From Sporolactobacillus pectinivorans (GTDB lineage: Bacteria; Bacillota; Bacilli; Bacillales; Sporolactobacillaceae), in contig NZ_NXGA01000001.1 of assembly GCF_002802965.1 (NCBI RefSeq), positions 598,744-662,743 on the forward strand: 64,000 nt of DNA, given 5' to 3'. Below the pieces are notes generated by a model, which worked only from the letters and a program-made list of their open reading frames with translations, did no database searches and was not told the DNA's origin. A program made the position numbers and the translations under genes. Each line of letters begins with the position of its first letter. The first letter of the stretch is position 1. This document shows, piece by piece, positions 25,088-36,131 of the stretch.

Positions 25088-26281
25088 ATGGAAGAAAAAT
25101 TCAAACGGATTCATATTATTGTGATGGATTCAGTTGGAATCGGGGAAGCATCCGACGCTGCAACATACGGCGATGAGGGCTGCGATACGCTTGGCCATAC
25201 GGCAGAGGCAATGGGCGGGCTGCACGTCCCGAATCTGGAAAAGTTGGGACTGTCGAATATCCGCCCCGAAAAACCAATTCAAGGGGTAGCGGTGCAGGAA
25301 CATCCCACGGCTTTTTATACGAAAATGCATGAAGTGTCTGCCGGCAAGGATAGCATGGACGGTCACTGGGAGATGATGGGTCTTCCGGTCATGACGCCGC
25401 TTCACACGTTTCCGAACGGCTTTCCGGATGAACTGATCCGGAAGATAGAAAAGTTCAGCGGCCGCAAAGTCATTTGGAACAAACCAGCGAGCGGAACGGA
25501 GATCATCAAGAGATTTGGCGAACGGCAAATGAAAACCGGAGAGCTGATCATCTATACATCGGGCGATTCGGTGCTGCAGATTGCCGCTCATGAACAGGTA
25601 ATTCCACTCGACGAACTTTATGAGATCTGTGAATACAGCCGCAAGCTGACCATCGATGAACCTTATCATTTAGGCAGGGTGATTGCACGTCCTTATATTG
25701 GCAACCGTGCGGATAACTTTGAGCGGACAGCCAACCGGCGCGATCTGACTTTGGTGCCGCCTGAGAAAATGGTGATGGACACACTGGTTGAGGCAGGGTT
25801 TGAATCACTGGCAATCGGGAAAATCAACGATATTTTCAGTGGGCATGGTATCTCAGAAGGCTGGCACACAGTCAGCAATGAAGACGGGATGAACCGCCTG
25901 ATCCAGGTGCTGGATCGTGATTTTCGCGGCCTCAGTTTCACGAATCTGGTTGATTTTGATGCAAAGTACGGGCATCGCCGTGAGCCGGTGCTTTTTGGTA
26001 AAGCACTCGAAGCTTTTGATCACCAGTTGGGTGAAGCAGTGGCAAAACTGACGGATCAGGATCTTATGATGATCACGGCCGATCATGGCAATGATCCGGG
26101 ATTCAGAGGAACGGACCATACGCGTGAATACGTACCGTTGCTGATTTATTCTCCCAAGTTTGCAGAAGGGCGGGCGCTTCCTGTCCGTCAAATTTTTTCA
26201 GACGTTGGTGCGACTGCGGCAGATAATTTCGGTGTACGCATGCCCAGGGTGGGAACCAGTTTTCTCGATGAATTAAGCTGA
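25088..26281 (+). CDS. deoB: Phosphopentomutase
   Basis: Interconverts (deoxy)ribose-1-phosphate and -5-phosphate in nucleoside salvage. 397 aa, close to B. subtilis (394). Alkaline-phosphatase-fold metal sites are intact: [13 protein letters not shown] with [10 protein letters not shown] at the N-terminus, [12 protein letters not shown], and ITADHGNDP...[10 protein letters not shown] at the C-terminus. I chose ATG after CTGGGGGAT, although an in-frame ATG 12 codons earlier exists. It is followed 16 bases later by pdp and then deoC, forming a deoxyribonucleoside catabolic operon. Confidence 0.95.
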   Translation: MEEKFKRIHIIVMDSVGIGEASDAATYGDEGCDTLGHTAEAMGGLHVPNLEKLGLSNIRPEKPIQGVAVQEHPTAFYTKMHEVSAGKDSMDGHWEMMGLPVMTPLHTFPNGFPDELIRKIEKFSGRKVIWNKPASGTEIIKRFGERQMKTGELIIYTSGDSVLQIAAHEQVIPLDELYEICEYSRKLTIDEPYHLGRVIARPYIGNRADNFERTANRRDLTLVPPEKMVMDTLVEAGFESLAIGKINDIFSGHGISEGWHTVSNEDGMNRLIQVLDRDFRGLSFTNLVDFDAKYGHRREPVLFGKALEAFDHQLGEAVAKLTDQDLMMITADHGNDPGFRGTDHTREYVPLLIYSPKFAEGRALPVRQIFSDVGATAADNFGVRMPRVGTSFLDELS

Positions 26282-26297
26282 AACGGGATGTGGTGCG

Positions 26298-27599
26298 ATG
26301 AGAATGGTCGATATTATTGCGAAAAAAAGGGATGGATTTGAGCTTTCTCCGGAGGAAATTCGTTTTTTCATCGATGGCTACGTTGATGGAACCATTCCTG
26401 ATTATCAGGCGAGTGCTCTGACCATGGCGATTTATTTTCGAGATATGACTGATCGGGAAATCGCCGAACTGACCCGTTCGATGGTCAACTCTGGTGAGAC
26501 AGTTGATTTGTCAGGAATCAGAGGGATTAAGGTGGACAAGCATTCAACTGGCGGAGTCGGTGATACAACAACACTTGTTTTAGCCCCTCTTGTTGCCTCG
26601 GTCGGGGTTCCGGTTGCCAAGATGACCGGGCGCGGGCTTGGTTTTACGGGCGGTACGATCGATAAACTGGAGTCAATCAAGGGATTTCACGCTGAACTGA
26701 CGCCGGAGAGGTTCATTGAGCTAGTCAACCGTGATCGGATTGCCGTGATCGGGCAAAGCGGCGAGCTCGTTCCTGCCGATAAGAAACTATATGCGCTGCG
26801 CGATGTGAGCGGGTCTGTGGAATCGATCCCGTTGATTGCGAGCTCAATTATGAGCAAGAAAATAGCAGCCGGAGCGGATGCGATTGTCCTGGAGGTAACC
26901 ACCGGAGCGGGCGCTTTCATGAAAGATGAAAAAGATGCGGTACGCCTGGCCGAAACGATGGTGCACATCGGGCAGCGTGTCGGCAGAAAAACCGCGGCGG
27001 TGATTACGGATATGTCTCAGCCGCTCGGCCGTGCTGTGGGCAATGCACTTGAAGTTAAAGAAGCTATCGATACTTTAAAAGGGCAAGGTCCGGCCGATCT
27101 CAAAGAACTGGTCCTGGCTTTGGGCAGCCTGATGGTGCAATCAGCCGGCAAAGCGGATTCGAAAGAAGAGGCTGAGAAACTTCTGGAAAATTCATTGTCG
27201 CAAGGCAAAGCACTGAAGAAATTCCGGCAATTTATAGCCAACCAGGGTGGAAATCCGGATGTGGCAGATCATCCGGAACAATTGCCTCAGGCCAGGTTTC
27301 AAATCGAGCTTCTGGCAAAAACTTCAGGTTTTGTGACTGAGATGGCAGCGGATCAGATTGGACTGGTTGCCATGCAGTTGGGTGCCGGAAGAGCAACCAA
27401 AGAAGACAGCATTGATTTTGCTGCCGGAATCATGCTCCACAAAAAAGTCGGCGATCCGGTAACGGCAGGGGAATCCCTTCTGACGATTCACTCAGATCAT
27501 GCCGATGTCGATGATGTGAGAGACAAGCTTTACCGTAGTATCAGAATCAACAGCCATGCGGAAAAACCACGGCTGATCCATCAAATAATTACAGAATGA
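26298..27599 (+). CDS. pdp: Pyrimidine-nucleoside phosphorylase
   Basis: Phosphorolyses uridine, thymidine and deoxyuridine to base plus (deoxy)ribose-1-phosphate, the substrate of DeoB. 433 aa, as in Bacillus. The N-terminus [13 protein letters not shown] is family-typical; the signature [20 protein letters not shown] binds phosphate; [16 protein letters not shown] and [18 protein letters not shown] are conserved. The gene starts 16 bases after deoB and ends 19 bases before deoC, without a terminator between them. Confidence 0.95.
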   Translation: MRMVDIIAKKRDGFELSPEEIRFFIDGYVDGTIPDYQASALTMAIYFRDMTDREIAELTRSMVNSGETVDLSGIRGIKVDKHSTGGVGDTTTLVLAPLVASVGVPVAKMTGRGLGFTGGTIDKLESIKGFHAELTPERFIELVNRDRIAVIGQSGELVPADKKLYALRDVSGSVESIPLIASSIMSKKIAAGADAIVLEVTTGAGAFMKDEKDAVRLAETMVHIGQRVGRKTAAVITDMSQPLGRAVGNALEVKEAIDTLKGQGPADLKELVLALGSLMVQSAGKADSKEEAEKLLENSLSQGKALKKFRQFIANQGGNPDVADHPEQLPQARFQIELLAKTSGFVTEMAADQIGLVAMQLGAGRATKEDSIDFAAGIMLHKKVGDPVTAGESLLTIHSDHADVDDVRDKLYRSIRINSHAEKPRLIHQIITE

Positions 27600-27618
27600 G
27601 AATAAAGGGAGATAAAAA

Positions 27619-28266
27619 ATGGTCAGCCTCGCAAAATATATTGATCATACGGCTCTAAAGCCGAATGTGACAAAAGCAGATATTCTAAAACTGACAGACG
27701 AAGCGAAAAAATTCGGTTTTGCTTCGGTATGTGTCAATCCATATTGGGTGAGTCTGGCAGCGCAGCAGCTGAAAGACTCAGAGGTGAAAGTCTGTACGGT
27801 TATTGGCTTTCCTCTTGGAGCAAATACAGCTTCAGTAAAGGCCTATGAAACGCGGGAAGCGATTGAGAACGGTGCCGGTGAAGTGGATATGGTGATCAAT
27901 ATAGGTGCACTGAAAAGCGGCCTTGAAGATGCGGTGGAGGAAGATATCCGTGCCGTGACAAAAGTTGCCGGTGGAAAGGCGCTGGTAAAAGTAATTATTG
28001 AAGCTTGCTTGCTAACTGATGAAGAGAAAATTAAGGCATGCCGGCTTGCTGTTAAAGCAGGCGCAGATTATGTCAAAACATCAACCGGTTTTTCAACGGG
28101 TGGAGCGACTCCTGAAGACGTTGCGCTGATGCGCCAGACTGTTGGGAATGATATCGGGGTCAAGGCGGCGGGGGGCATCCATTCTAGAATCGATGCGGAA
28201 GCTATGATTGCAGCTGGAGCTTCGCGGATCGGAGCCAGTTCTGGCGTGAAAATTATTGCTGAATGA
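27619..28266 (+). CDS. deoC: Deoxyribose-phosphate aldolase
   Basis: Cleaves 2-deoxyribose-5-phosphate to glyceraldehyde-3-phosphate and acetaldehyde. 215 residues, TIM barrel; Schiff-base Lys153 in [14 protein letters not shown], proton-relay Lys in VKAAGGI, and Asp in [12 protein letters not shown]. Last gene of deoB-pdp-deoC. The acetaldehyde could be handled by the aldehyde dehydrogenase 4 kb away. AAAGGGAG precedes the ATG. Confidence 0.96.
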   Translation: MVSLAKYIDHTALKPNVTKADILKLTDEAKKFGFASVCVNPYWVSLAAQQLKDSEVKVCTVIGFPLGANTASVKAYETREAIENGAGEVDMVINIGALKSGLEDAVEEDIRAVTKVAGGKALVKVIIEACLLTDEEKIKACRLAVKAGADYVKTSTGFSTGGATPEDVALMRQTVGNDIGVKAAGGIHSRIDAEAMIAAGASRIGASSGVKIIAE

Positions 28267-28329
28267 GCGACGGGCAGTTGGTTCATCTGCACAAGACTGA
28301 TAGTCTCAGACTGTTCAAGAGTTTGGCAC

Positions 28330-28359
28330 TTGAAATATATTCATCAATTGTGTTATAAT
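28330..28359 (+). promoter_or_regulatory. tRNA gene promoter
   Basis: TTGAAA (28330-28335), 18-base spacer, TATAAT (28354-28359), 34 bases before the mature tRNA. Confidence 0.75.
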
Positions 28360-28393
28360 TTTTTTCGTGCTCAATAAAGGGCAATATGACGAT

Positions 28394-28465
28394 AGGGCGT
28401 TGGGCAAGTGGTTAAGCCAATGGATTCTCATTCCATGATCACGGGTTCAATTCCCGTACGCCTTA
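28394..28465 (+). tRNA. tRNA-Glu (anticodon CUC)
   Basis: Cloverleaf fits: acceptor AGGGCGT with ACGCCTT (one G-U pair), D arm GGC/GCC with loop AAGTGGTTAA, anticodon arm ATGGA/TCCAT with loop TTCTCAT giving CUC at 34-36, T arm ACGGG/CCCGT with TTCAATT, discriminator A. The 3' CCA is not encoded. The D loop matches other tRNA-Glu genes. It stands alone, outside any rRNA or tRNA cluster, and has an unusual A1-U72 first pair. Confidence 0.85.
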
Positions 28466-28692
28466 TTATTTTTTAAGAGAAACCATCTGATGCGGCCACT
28501 CAGGCGTCCGTATTGGGTGGCTTTTGCATTTTTTCGACTTGCAAATTGTACAAAAAGCTGTAATTTATGCCACAGATTATTGAAAACGCTTACGAACGAG
28601 GATACAATAGAAATGGAAATAATGTGAACAAATTGTGACGAAAACATTTAAGGTAAACTTCTTGATGAATAGATCGAAGGGGGCGAACTATT

Positions 28693-29895
28693 TTGGGACG
28701 AAAGAAAATTGTCATTCTTGGCGCAGGATACGGAGGGCTCAGGGCATTAAAAAAATTGCAGGATATGCATCCGGATGTCGATCTGGTGATCATTAACAGA
28801 AATGATTATCATTGCGAAGCGACTCTGCTGCACGAGGTGGCAGCAGGCACGACAGAGGCTGAGGGTATCTGTTATCCGATCAATTATGTGATTGACAGAA
28901 AGCAGACTTTGTTTATTCAGGATACGGTTCTAGGCGTTGATCAGAAAGCAAAGAAAGTGATTCTGGAAAGACATGCACCTCTAGTTTACGATTATTTGCT
29001 GATTGCCCTCGGTTTTGAACCTGAATCATTTGGTATACAGGGTATATCGGAATATGCACTTGCTATTTCCGATATTCCTTCAGTAAAGCGGATCCGTCGG
29101 CATTTAGAAAATGAGCTGGTCAAATGGCGTGAAGACCCTAATGACGAGCATCTGACAGTTGTTGTCGGCGGCGCAGGATTTACAAGTTTCGAATTTCTCG
29201 GCGAATTGACGGATCACCTGCCAAAGCTGGCAGAACGCTACCATATCGATCAGGATAATATGCATGTGGTTTGTATTGAACCAACACCGAACGTGTTACC
29301 CATGTTTGATCGACGCCTCGCAGATTATGGCAGCCGGAAATTGAGGGACCGCGGTGTTGAATTTGTCATTGGTCGTGTCAACCGAGTTGTCCCCGGACAC
29401 GTCTACTATAAAAACGGTGATAATTTAAAAGTGATTCATGCAGGAACCTTTATATGGACGGGCGGGGTAAGAGGCAGCTCTGTTATTGCGGCATCCGGGT
29501 TTCGGCAGCATCGCGGCAGGGTTCCGGTAAATGCGGATCTGACCGTTCCTGATGCCGGCGATATCATGATTATTGGTGACTGTTCTGCGGTAATCGATCC
29601 GGAGAGCGGGCAGCCCTTTCCGACAACTGCACAGATTGCGATTCAGCAGGCCAACTATGCGGCCTATAATCTGAATGCTCTGGTCAGAGGAAAGCCGATG
29701 AAAAACTTTGTTTATAAGACAAAGGGAACAGTCTGCTCTCTTGGGAAAAATGATGCCATGGGCCAGGTGCTGGGGAAAAATTTTAAGGGATATCCGGCAT
29801 CATTCATGAAGAAAGTGATTGAGAATCGTTCGCTCGTGCAAATCGGCGGTGTTGAAACCATGCTGAAAAAGGGCCGCTTTAACTTTAACAGATAA
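28693..29895 (+). CDS. ndh: Type II NADH:quinone dehydrogenase
   Basis: Membrane-associated single-subunit flavoenzyme passing electrons from NADH to quinone without pumping protons (400 aa). FAD-binding motif KKIVILGAGYGGLRALKKL at the N-terminus, NADH-binding VVVGGAGFTSFEFLGEL near residue 160, and IMIIGDCSAV with PTTAQIAIQQANYAA near the C-terminus. Starts at TTG with AAGGGGGCGA 8 bases upstream. Monocistronic between the tRNA and a terminator. Closest in style to B. subtilis YumB/YjlD. Confidence 0.92.
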   Translation: MGRKKIVILGAGYGGLRALKKLQDMHPDVDLVIINRNDYHCEATLLHEVAAGTTEAEGICYPINYVIDRKQTLFIQDTVLGVDQKAKKVILERHAPLVYDYLLIALGFEPESFGIQGISEYALAISDIPSVKRIRRHLENELVKWREDPNDEHLTVVVGGAGFTSFEFLGELTDHLPKLAERYHIDQDNMHVVCIEPTPNVLPMFDRRLADYGSRKLRDRGVEFVIGRVNRVVPGHVYYKNGDNLKVIHAGTFIWTGGVRGSSVIAASGFRQHRGRVPVNADLTVPDAGDIMIIGDCSAVIDPESGQPFPTTAQIAIQQANYAAYNLNALVRGKPMKNFVYKTKGTVCSLGKNDAMGQVLGKNFKGYPASFMKKVIENRSLVQIGGVETMLKKGRFNFNR

Positions 29896-29907
29896 TTATT
29901 TGCAAAG

Positions 29908-29950
29908 AAGAACCGCCTCCGGTATTTATTCCGAGAGGCGGTTCTGATTT
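29908..29950. terminator. Terminator between convergent ndh and metY
   Basis: Perfect 11-base stem AGAACCGCCTC (29908-29918 region) with GAGGCGGTTCT (29934-29944), then GATTTATTTG. The downstream T-run is weak, but position between convergent genes supports the call. Confidence 0.72.
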
Positions 29951-29992
29951 ATTTGACCCTTGTTAAACGTTCTTTATCTTTTTATAGCAATC

Positions 29993-31312
<1,320 letters not shown>

Positions 31313-31383
31313 CTACACTCCTAATTTTAATTAAATAAAATCTTAGATTTGGAAAGAATTACAGATTGGAAAGGGCTGCAAAT

Positions 31384-31534
31384 AAAAAAGCTGCTCCCGC
31401 CAGAATAGAGGGAAGCAGCTTTTTCGCCGATTCTTTTCTTATCTGCCAGAATTTAATCTGCTGGAATTAACACCATACACTGCGTGCTGGTTGTCGGGCT
31501 TCGCAGGGCCAGTCCCTCCGCCACTCTTGATAAG
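31384..31534 (-). ncRNA. SAM-I (S-box) riboswitch with terminator
   Basis: Minus-strand leader of metY. P1 arms CTTATC (31529-31534 side) and GATAAG (31438-31443 side) enclose the conserved core AGAG-GGC-GGAGGGACTGGCCC, then GAAGCCCGACAACC, and GGTGTTAATTCC. Downstream is an expression platform: stem AAGCTGCTTCCC/GGGAGCAGCTT followed by six T residues (31384-31425). Binding of SAM should favour this terminator. Confidence 0.93.
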
Positions 31535-31552
31535 ATTTATTTAATTGACGTT

Positions 31553-31581
31553 AGTTTACTACCATTTACAAACTTAGTCAA
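31553..31581 (-). promoter_or_regulatory. metY promoter
   Basis: On the minus strand TTGACT (31576-31581), 17-base spacer, TAAACT (31553-31558). The S-box starts about 20 bases downstream. Confidence 0.72.
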
Positions 31582-31696
31582 CACATAAATACAAGTAAAT
31601 TGCTGGCTTTAATATATTTTTTTAACTATAAAAAAGGAGGAGGGCAGCGCTGCTCTCTTCCTTTTAAAAATGATTAGATATCTTAAAAATATCTGA

Positions 31697-33193
31697 TTAG
31701 TAGAGTCCGTCAACTGTCTCTTTTGTGCTGATGAAGATATTCTTAGTCTGAGTGTATGCTTCGAGAATACTCTTGTACGTTTCACGACCGATGCCGGATT
31801 TTTTATAGCCGCCAAACGGCGCACCTGCAGGCAGCTGGTTGTACGTGTTGACCCACATCCGTCCGGTGCGGACGCCGCGTGCAACTTTAAGCGCCGTATT
31901 CAGATTGCTCGTCCAGACCGCTCCGCCCAGACCGTAATCAGACTGGTTAGCCAGCTTGATGACTTCATTGGTGTCCTTGAATTTGATCACGGTCGCAACC
32001 GGTCCGAAGATTTCCTCCTGTGCAATCCGCATGTTGTTCGTGGCATTAGCGAGGATGGTTGGTGCCATGAATTCACCATTTTCCAAGCCGTCCCTCATCA
32101 GTTTCTTGCCGCCGGTTACCAGCTTTGCGCCTTCATCTTTGCCGATCTTGACGTAATCCAGAATTTTTTCCAGCTGGCGCTTGTTGACCTGGGCACCCAT
32201 CTGAACGCCGTCTTCCCAGGGAAGGCCGACTTTGACATTTTCAAAAGCATCTTTCAGAGCGCCCACGAATTTGTCATAGATACCCTCCTGAACAAAGATT
32301 CGCGAACCTGCGCAGCAAACCTGGCCCTGGTTGAACAGAATGCCGAGCTGTGCCCCTTCAATCGCTCTGTCCCAAGGTGCGTCATCGAAGAAAATATTCG
32401 CCGATTTGCCGCCGAGTTCCAGTGTAGCTGGAATCAGGCGTTTAGCTGCGGCATCGGCCACTTCATAGCCGACCTGAGTAGAGCCGGTGAATGCCAGCTT
32501 TGCAAAACCGTCATGATGCAGCATGTAATCGCCGGAATCGGATCCGCGGCCGGTAATGACGTTAACAACACCTGCCGGAAGAGCCTGATCCAGCAGCTTA
32601 GCCAGTTCGAGCAGACTCAGCGAGGTAGAGGATGAAGGATGGATAACAACGGTATTGCCAGCGGCGATAGCCGGTGCGATTTTCCAGGCCGCCATCAGTA
32701 GCGGGAAGTTCCACGGAACAATCTGGCCGACAACCCCGATCGGTTCCTTAAGGTTAATGGTCAACGTGTTTTCATCAAGTGCTTTGGCTGTGCCTTCTTC
32801 TGAACGGATAACTCCGGCAAAATAGCGGAAGTGGTCAGAGCTGGCGGGAATATCCACTGTGCTCGTTTCTCTGAAGGGCTTGCCGTTGTCCAATGTCTCA
32901 ACGAGTGCCAGATGATCGGCATTTGCATCAATCAGATCGGCTATTTTCAGCAGAATAGCACTTTTTTCCTGAACACCGACTTCTTTCCAAGTTTCGAAAG
33001 CTTTTGTTGCTGCTTCAACGGCAGCATCTACATCTTCATGACTGGCGTTAACGAATTCGGTCAGTTTTTCGCCGGTACTAGGGTTATAGCTTGCGATTTT
33101 TCTTCCATCAGAGCCTTCAACCCACTTTCCGCCAATGTATAATTTGTAATCCGTGTCAATGGCATGATCAAGAACGGTGCTTTGGATACTCAT
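31697..33193 (-). CDS. NAD(P)-dependent aldehyde dehydrogenase
   Basis: Oxidises an aldehyde, most likely acetaldehyde, to the acid (498 aa, AldB/AcoD-like subgroup). Seen: GQIVPWNFPLLMAAWKIAPA, FTGSTQVG, the general-base Glu in LELGGKSANIFF, catalytic Cys in FNQGQVCCAGSR, EEIFGPV and PFGGYKKSGIGRE. AAAGGGAG lies upstream of the ATG. Convergent spacing suggests a single-gene unit. A cre-like sequence sits in the promoter region, so carbon catabolite control is possible. Confidence 0.92.
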   Translation of the reverse strand: MSIQSTVLDHAIDTDYKLYIGGKWVEGSDGRKIASYNPSTGEKLTEFVNASHEDVDAAVEAATKAFETWKEVGVQEKSAILLKIADLIDANADHLALVETLDNGKPFRETSTVDIPASSDHFRYFAGVIRSEEGTAKALDENTLTINLKEPIGVVGQIVPWNFPLLMAAWKIAPAIAAGNTVVIHPSSSTSLSLLELAKLLDQALPAGVVNVITGRGSDSGDYMLHHDGFAKLAFTGSTQVGYEVADAAAKRLIPATLELGGKSANIFFDDAPWDRAIEGAQLGILFNQGQVCCAGSRIFVQEGIYDKFVGALKDAFENVKVGLPWEDGVQMGAQVNKRQLEKILDYVKIGKDEGAKLVTGGKKLMRDGLENGEFMAPTILANATNNMRIAQEEIFGPVATVIKFKDTNEVIKLANQSDYGLGGAVWTSNLNTALKVARGVRTGRMWVNTYNQLPAGAPFGGYKKSGIGRETYKSILEAYTQTKNIFISTKETVDGLY

Positions 33194-33270
33194 AAACTAA
33201 ACTCCCTTTCTTGTTTAAAGTGTAATTTATAGCACGCTTTCATTGTAGAACACAATAGGAGAAAATAAAA

Positions 33271-33284
33271 TGAAAACGCTCTAT
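33271..33284 (-). promoter_or_regulatory. cre-like site in the aldehyde dehydrogenase promoter region
   Basis: TGAAAACGCTCTAT, read on the plus strand, matches TGWAANCGNTNWCA except for the last two bases. A -10-like TACAAT (minus strand, about 33243-33248) lies downstream of it, so CcpA binding would overlap the -35 region and repress. Confidence 0.4.
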
Positions 33285-33330
33285 TTTTTATATGGTTGAT
33301 AGAATCATATGGAAGAGTTACCGAACCGGC

Positions 33331-34299
33331 TTATTCAAAAGGATAGCGGATACCCCATTGGTTCCTGACATGAGTCATAATGCTGATAACGTCTGAAGTA
33401 AGTGACAGCGTGTCCTCACTGCGTTCTCCGAGAACGGCTGCATTCATATCCTCATATTCGTAGGCCATGGCCTTCGCCGTTTCACCGGCATCGACGGTTT
33501 CCGTCGTTCCGTCAGGGTAAGCCAGCGTCGCTTGATCAGCCCTTGGGAAGTTATCGACAGTAATATAAGCTTTATCTCCGGTAATAATACCTCTCTTCGG
33601 GAGTTTCGCACGCATGGTCAGCGCAACTACTGCCATCTGGTCATCAGAGTTTTTCAGGATGATACCGGATGATTCATCAACGCCGGTTTCAAATGTTTTG
33701 ACCGTGGTAAGCACTTCATCAGGCTGGCTCGACAGAAAGAATCGCGCAAACGACAGAGCATAAGTGCCGATATCAAGAAGTGCGCCGCCGGCAAGGTTCA
33801 TATTGAAAAAACGGCTCTTGGTATCATAAGGTTTTAAGCTCCCGAACGAGACCTGAACCATTTTCAGTTCACCGATTTTTCCGCTGGCTACCATTTCTTT
33901 CAGCTTTCGGTAGAGCGGCATATGGTAAATGGTCATAGCCTCGGCAACGACCAGGTGCTTTTCTTTTGCCAGACGAATTACAGGATCCAGCTGTTCGCTG
34001 CTGACTGTGATTGCTTTTTCACAAAGCACGTGTTTACCGTTTTTCAGACTCTTGACCAGATAGTCGTAGTGATTGGAATGCGGCGTCGAAAGATAGATGA
34101 TGTCGATATTCGGATCCTTCAGCATTTCATCGTAATCCCCGTACGCCTTTTCAATATGGTGCGCGTCTGCGAATGCCTTGGCACGTTCCAGATTGCGGGA
34201 ACCTACCGCGTAAATTTTTCTACCGGCTGCATGAACGGTATCCGCGAATTCGGACGCAATACTTCCGGGACCAATAATGGCCCACTTGAACTCTTTCAT
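33331..34299 (-). CDS. Gfo/Idh/MocA-family oxidoreductase
   Basis: NAD(P)-dependent oxidoreductase (322 aa) acting on a sugar, sugar alcohol or dihydrodiol. Rossmann start FKWAIIGPGSIASEFADTV, then DIIYLSTPHSNHYD, the conserved EKAIT/CEKA motif in HVLCEKAITVSS, and the C-terminal beta-sheet domain with GGALLDIGTYALSFARFFL. It starts 6 bases after rpiA and is cotranscribed, so a pentose-related substrate is plausible. Substrate unproven. Confidence 0.86.
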   Translation of the reverse strand: MKEFKWAIIGPGSIASEFADTVHAAGRKIYAVGSRNLERAKAFADAHHIEKAYGDYDEMLKDPNIDIIYLSTPHSNHYDYLVKSLKNGKHVLCEKAITVSSEQLDPVIRLAKEKHLVVAEAMTIYHMPLYRKLKEMVASGKIGELKMVQVSFGSLKPYDTKSRFFNMNLAGGALLDIGTYALSFARFFLSSQPDEVLTTVKTFETGVDESSGIILKNSDDQMAVVALTMRAKLPKRGIITGDKAYITVDNFPRADQATLAYPDGTTETVDAGETAKAMAYEYEDMNAAVLGERSEDTLSLTSDVISIMTHVRNQWGIRYPFE

Positions 34300-34305
34300 A
34301 ATCGA

Positions 34306-34992
34306 TTACCTTTCCGATTCATTTTTGGTAATCCACTTCATGCCGTTGCTGCCTGCGACAAGCACTTTGGAGACAACACCTGTAAAAAGTGAAGTATCAA
34401 CAACGCCACTGATGGATTTCAATTGTCGTTCCAGAACCTCAATGTCATCCACATCGGTAAAAAAAGTGTCCATCAGAAGATGCCCGTTATCGCTCACCGT
34501 AAATCCATCCTTAGCAGCACTTTGCCGCATGACCGGCCTCCCGCCGAGCTCTGACACCTTCCTTTTCACATAGGAAATGCCGGCTTCAAGCACTTCAAGG
34601 ACAACCGGCAGCTCGAACGTCAGCTTTCGGACAAACTTTGTTTCATCGACAAGCAAGATGTAGTCATCCGCCATGGAAGCGATCAGCTTCTCCTTAGTGT
34701 GAATACCGCCGCCGCTTTTCAGTGCGTGAAGCTGTTCATCCACTTGGTCGCAACCGTCGAATGCCAGATCAATATGATCGACGGTCTCCGTATACAGGAC
34801 ATTGAGTCCGCTGTCCAGGCAAGCCAATTTTGTCTTCACGGAAGGGGTTACAATTTTCAAATCAAGAGCTTCATTTTCTTTAATAAAACCAATCAGATAA
34901 CTGATCGTGCTTCCGCCTCCGAGACCAACGACCGAATGCTTTGGGATGATCTTTAGAGCCTCCCGTGCGCAGTCTTGCTTTATATTGCCCAT
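34306..34992 (-). CDS. rpiA: Ribose-5-phosphate isomerase A
   Basis: Interconverts ribose-5-phosphate and ribulose-5-phosphate in the pentose phosphate pathway. 228 residues from the chosen ATG, the usual length. Active-site segments: GLGGGSTISYLIGF, DGCDQVDEQLHALKSGGG with catalytic Asp, and KEKLIA. Of three nearby in-frame ATGs I chose the last, because GAGGGAG lies 9 bases before it. It heads an operon with a Gfo/Idh/MocA oxidoreductase. Together with deoB/deoC it supports pentose handling. Confidence 0.92.
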   Translation of the reverse strand: MGNIKQDCAREALKIIPKHSVVGLGGGSTISYLIGFIKENEALDLKIVTPSVKTKLACLDSGLNVLYTETVDHIDLAFDGCDQVDEQLHALKSGGGIHTKEKLIASMADDYILLVDETKFVRKLTFELPVVLEVLEAGISYVKRKVSELGGRPVMRQSAAKDGFTVSDNGHLLMDTFFTDVDDIEVLERQLKSISGVVDTSLFTGVVSKVLVAGSNGMKWITKNESER

Positions 34993-35207
34993 ACCCATCA
35001 TCTCCCTCAAAAACATGCACATGTGTGCTAATAGACATAATATGTGCATCTTAATGACTTAAGTATAGCTTTGGCTTTTTTGACTGTCAAACAATAATTA
35101 TCGGCAATCAGCAAATATTTACATAGGAAAATGATGCAGATATAATTTTTTGAAAAGAATGTACAAAAGATTATTTTGTGAACATATGTGAAAAGGAACA
35201 GTCGCTC

Positions 35208-35869
35208 ATGAGTGTTATGCTGACTCAAAGTCAGCGATATTCATAAATCATTTGAAGGGCACCAAATTTTGAGGGGCATCAATTTTTCACTGGATGAGGG
35301 CAAAGTACTGGTCATCATCGGTCTCTCGGGTTCCGGAAAGACAACGATCCTTCTCAGTCTCAATCTGCTGGAGATTCCTGAAAAAGGATTCCTGGGGATA
35401 GACGGGAAACAGGCGAATTTCAGTCAGCTGGTCGCAAAGAAAACGATCAGGGAAATCCGGCGGAAATCCGCCATGGTTTTTCAGGGGTATAACCTTTTCC
35501 CGCACAAGACCGTACTTGAAAATGTGATTGAAGGACCCGTATCAGCTTTCAGGCGGGCAGCAGCAGCGGGTCGGTATCGCACGCGCTGTAGCACTGAAGC
35601 CGAAACTTCTGCTTTTTGACGAACCAACCTCTGCTCTTGATCCGGAGCTCGTCAGCGATGTCCTGAAGGTCATGAAGAATCTGACTCAGGAGGGCTGGAC
35701 GATGGTGGCCGTTACACATGAATTAAAATTTGCTGATAAAGTGGCTGACGAAGTCCTGTTTATAGACGACGGAGAGATTCTGGAGAAAGGGACTCCGGAT
35801 GATATCTTTAAACGGCCGCAGCATGAACGGACAAAACAGTTCCTGAGCAGGATTCTGAAACGGGTGTGA
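35208..35869 (+). pseudogene. Broken TcyC-like amino-acid ABC transporter ATPase
   Basis: Polar amino acid (probably cystine) importer ATPase, inactivated. Walker A GLSGSGKTT and the Q-loop [20 protein letters not shown] are in one frame up to EGP. The signature [16 protein letters not shown], Walker [15 protein letters not shown] and the H-loop VTHE follow in another frame. About 32 residues that should separate EGPV from the LSGGQ region are missing, so a deletion also shifted the frame. The extreme N-terminus (MLT, then VSDIHKSFEGHQIL) shows a second frameshift near 35223. No permease or binding-protein gene adjoins. Confidence 0.85.
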
Positions 35870-36071
35870 TCCGAAGTATAACTGATAGATTGACACGAAT
35901 GTCCCGAGATATTTTTTGTCCCGGGGTTTTTTAATGAGTTCAGCTGATATTCGACAAACAGCAGCTGCTATCTTTTACAAGAGAGGTAGTCTGCCTGAGA
36001 TTTTCTTCAAATGGCAATGAATCGGCCCCGAAAACGCTGCTATGGAGATAATTTGCAGAAAATATTTTAAT

Positions 36072-36100
36072 TTGAAAATAATTTTGCGAGTGTGTATAAT
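36072..36100 (+). promoter_or_regulatory. Promoter of the ycsG-pxp operon
   Basis: TTGAAA (36072-36077), 17-base spacer, TATAAT (36095-36100), about 30 bases before the first start codon. Confidence 0.78.
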
Positions 36101-36131
36101 TCGCTTATAGTTGCTTCTTTGGGGAGGAAAG

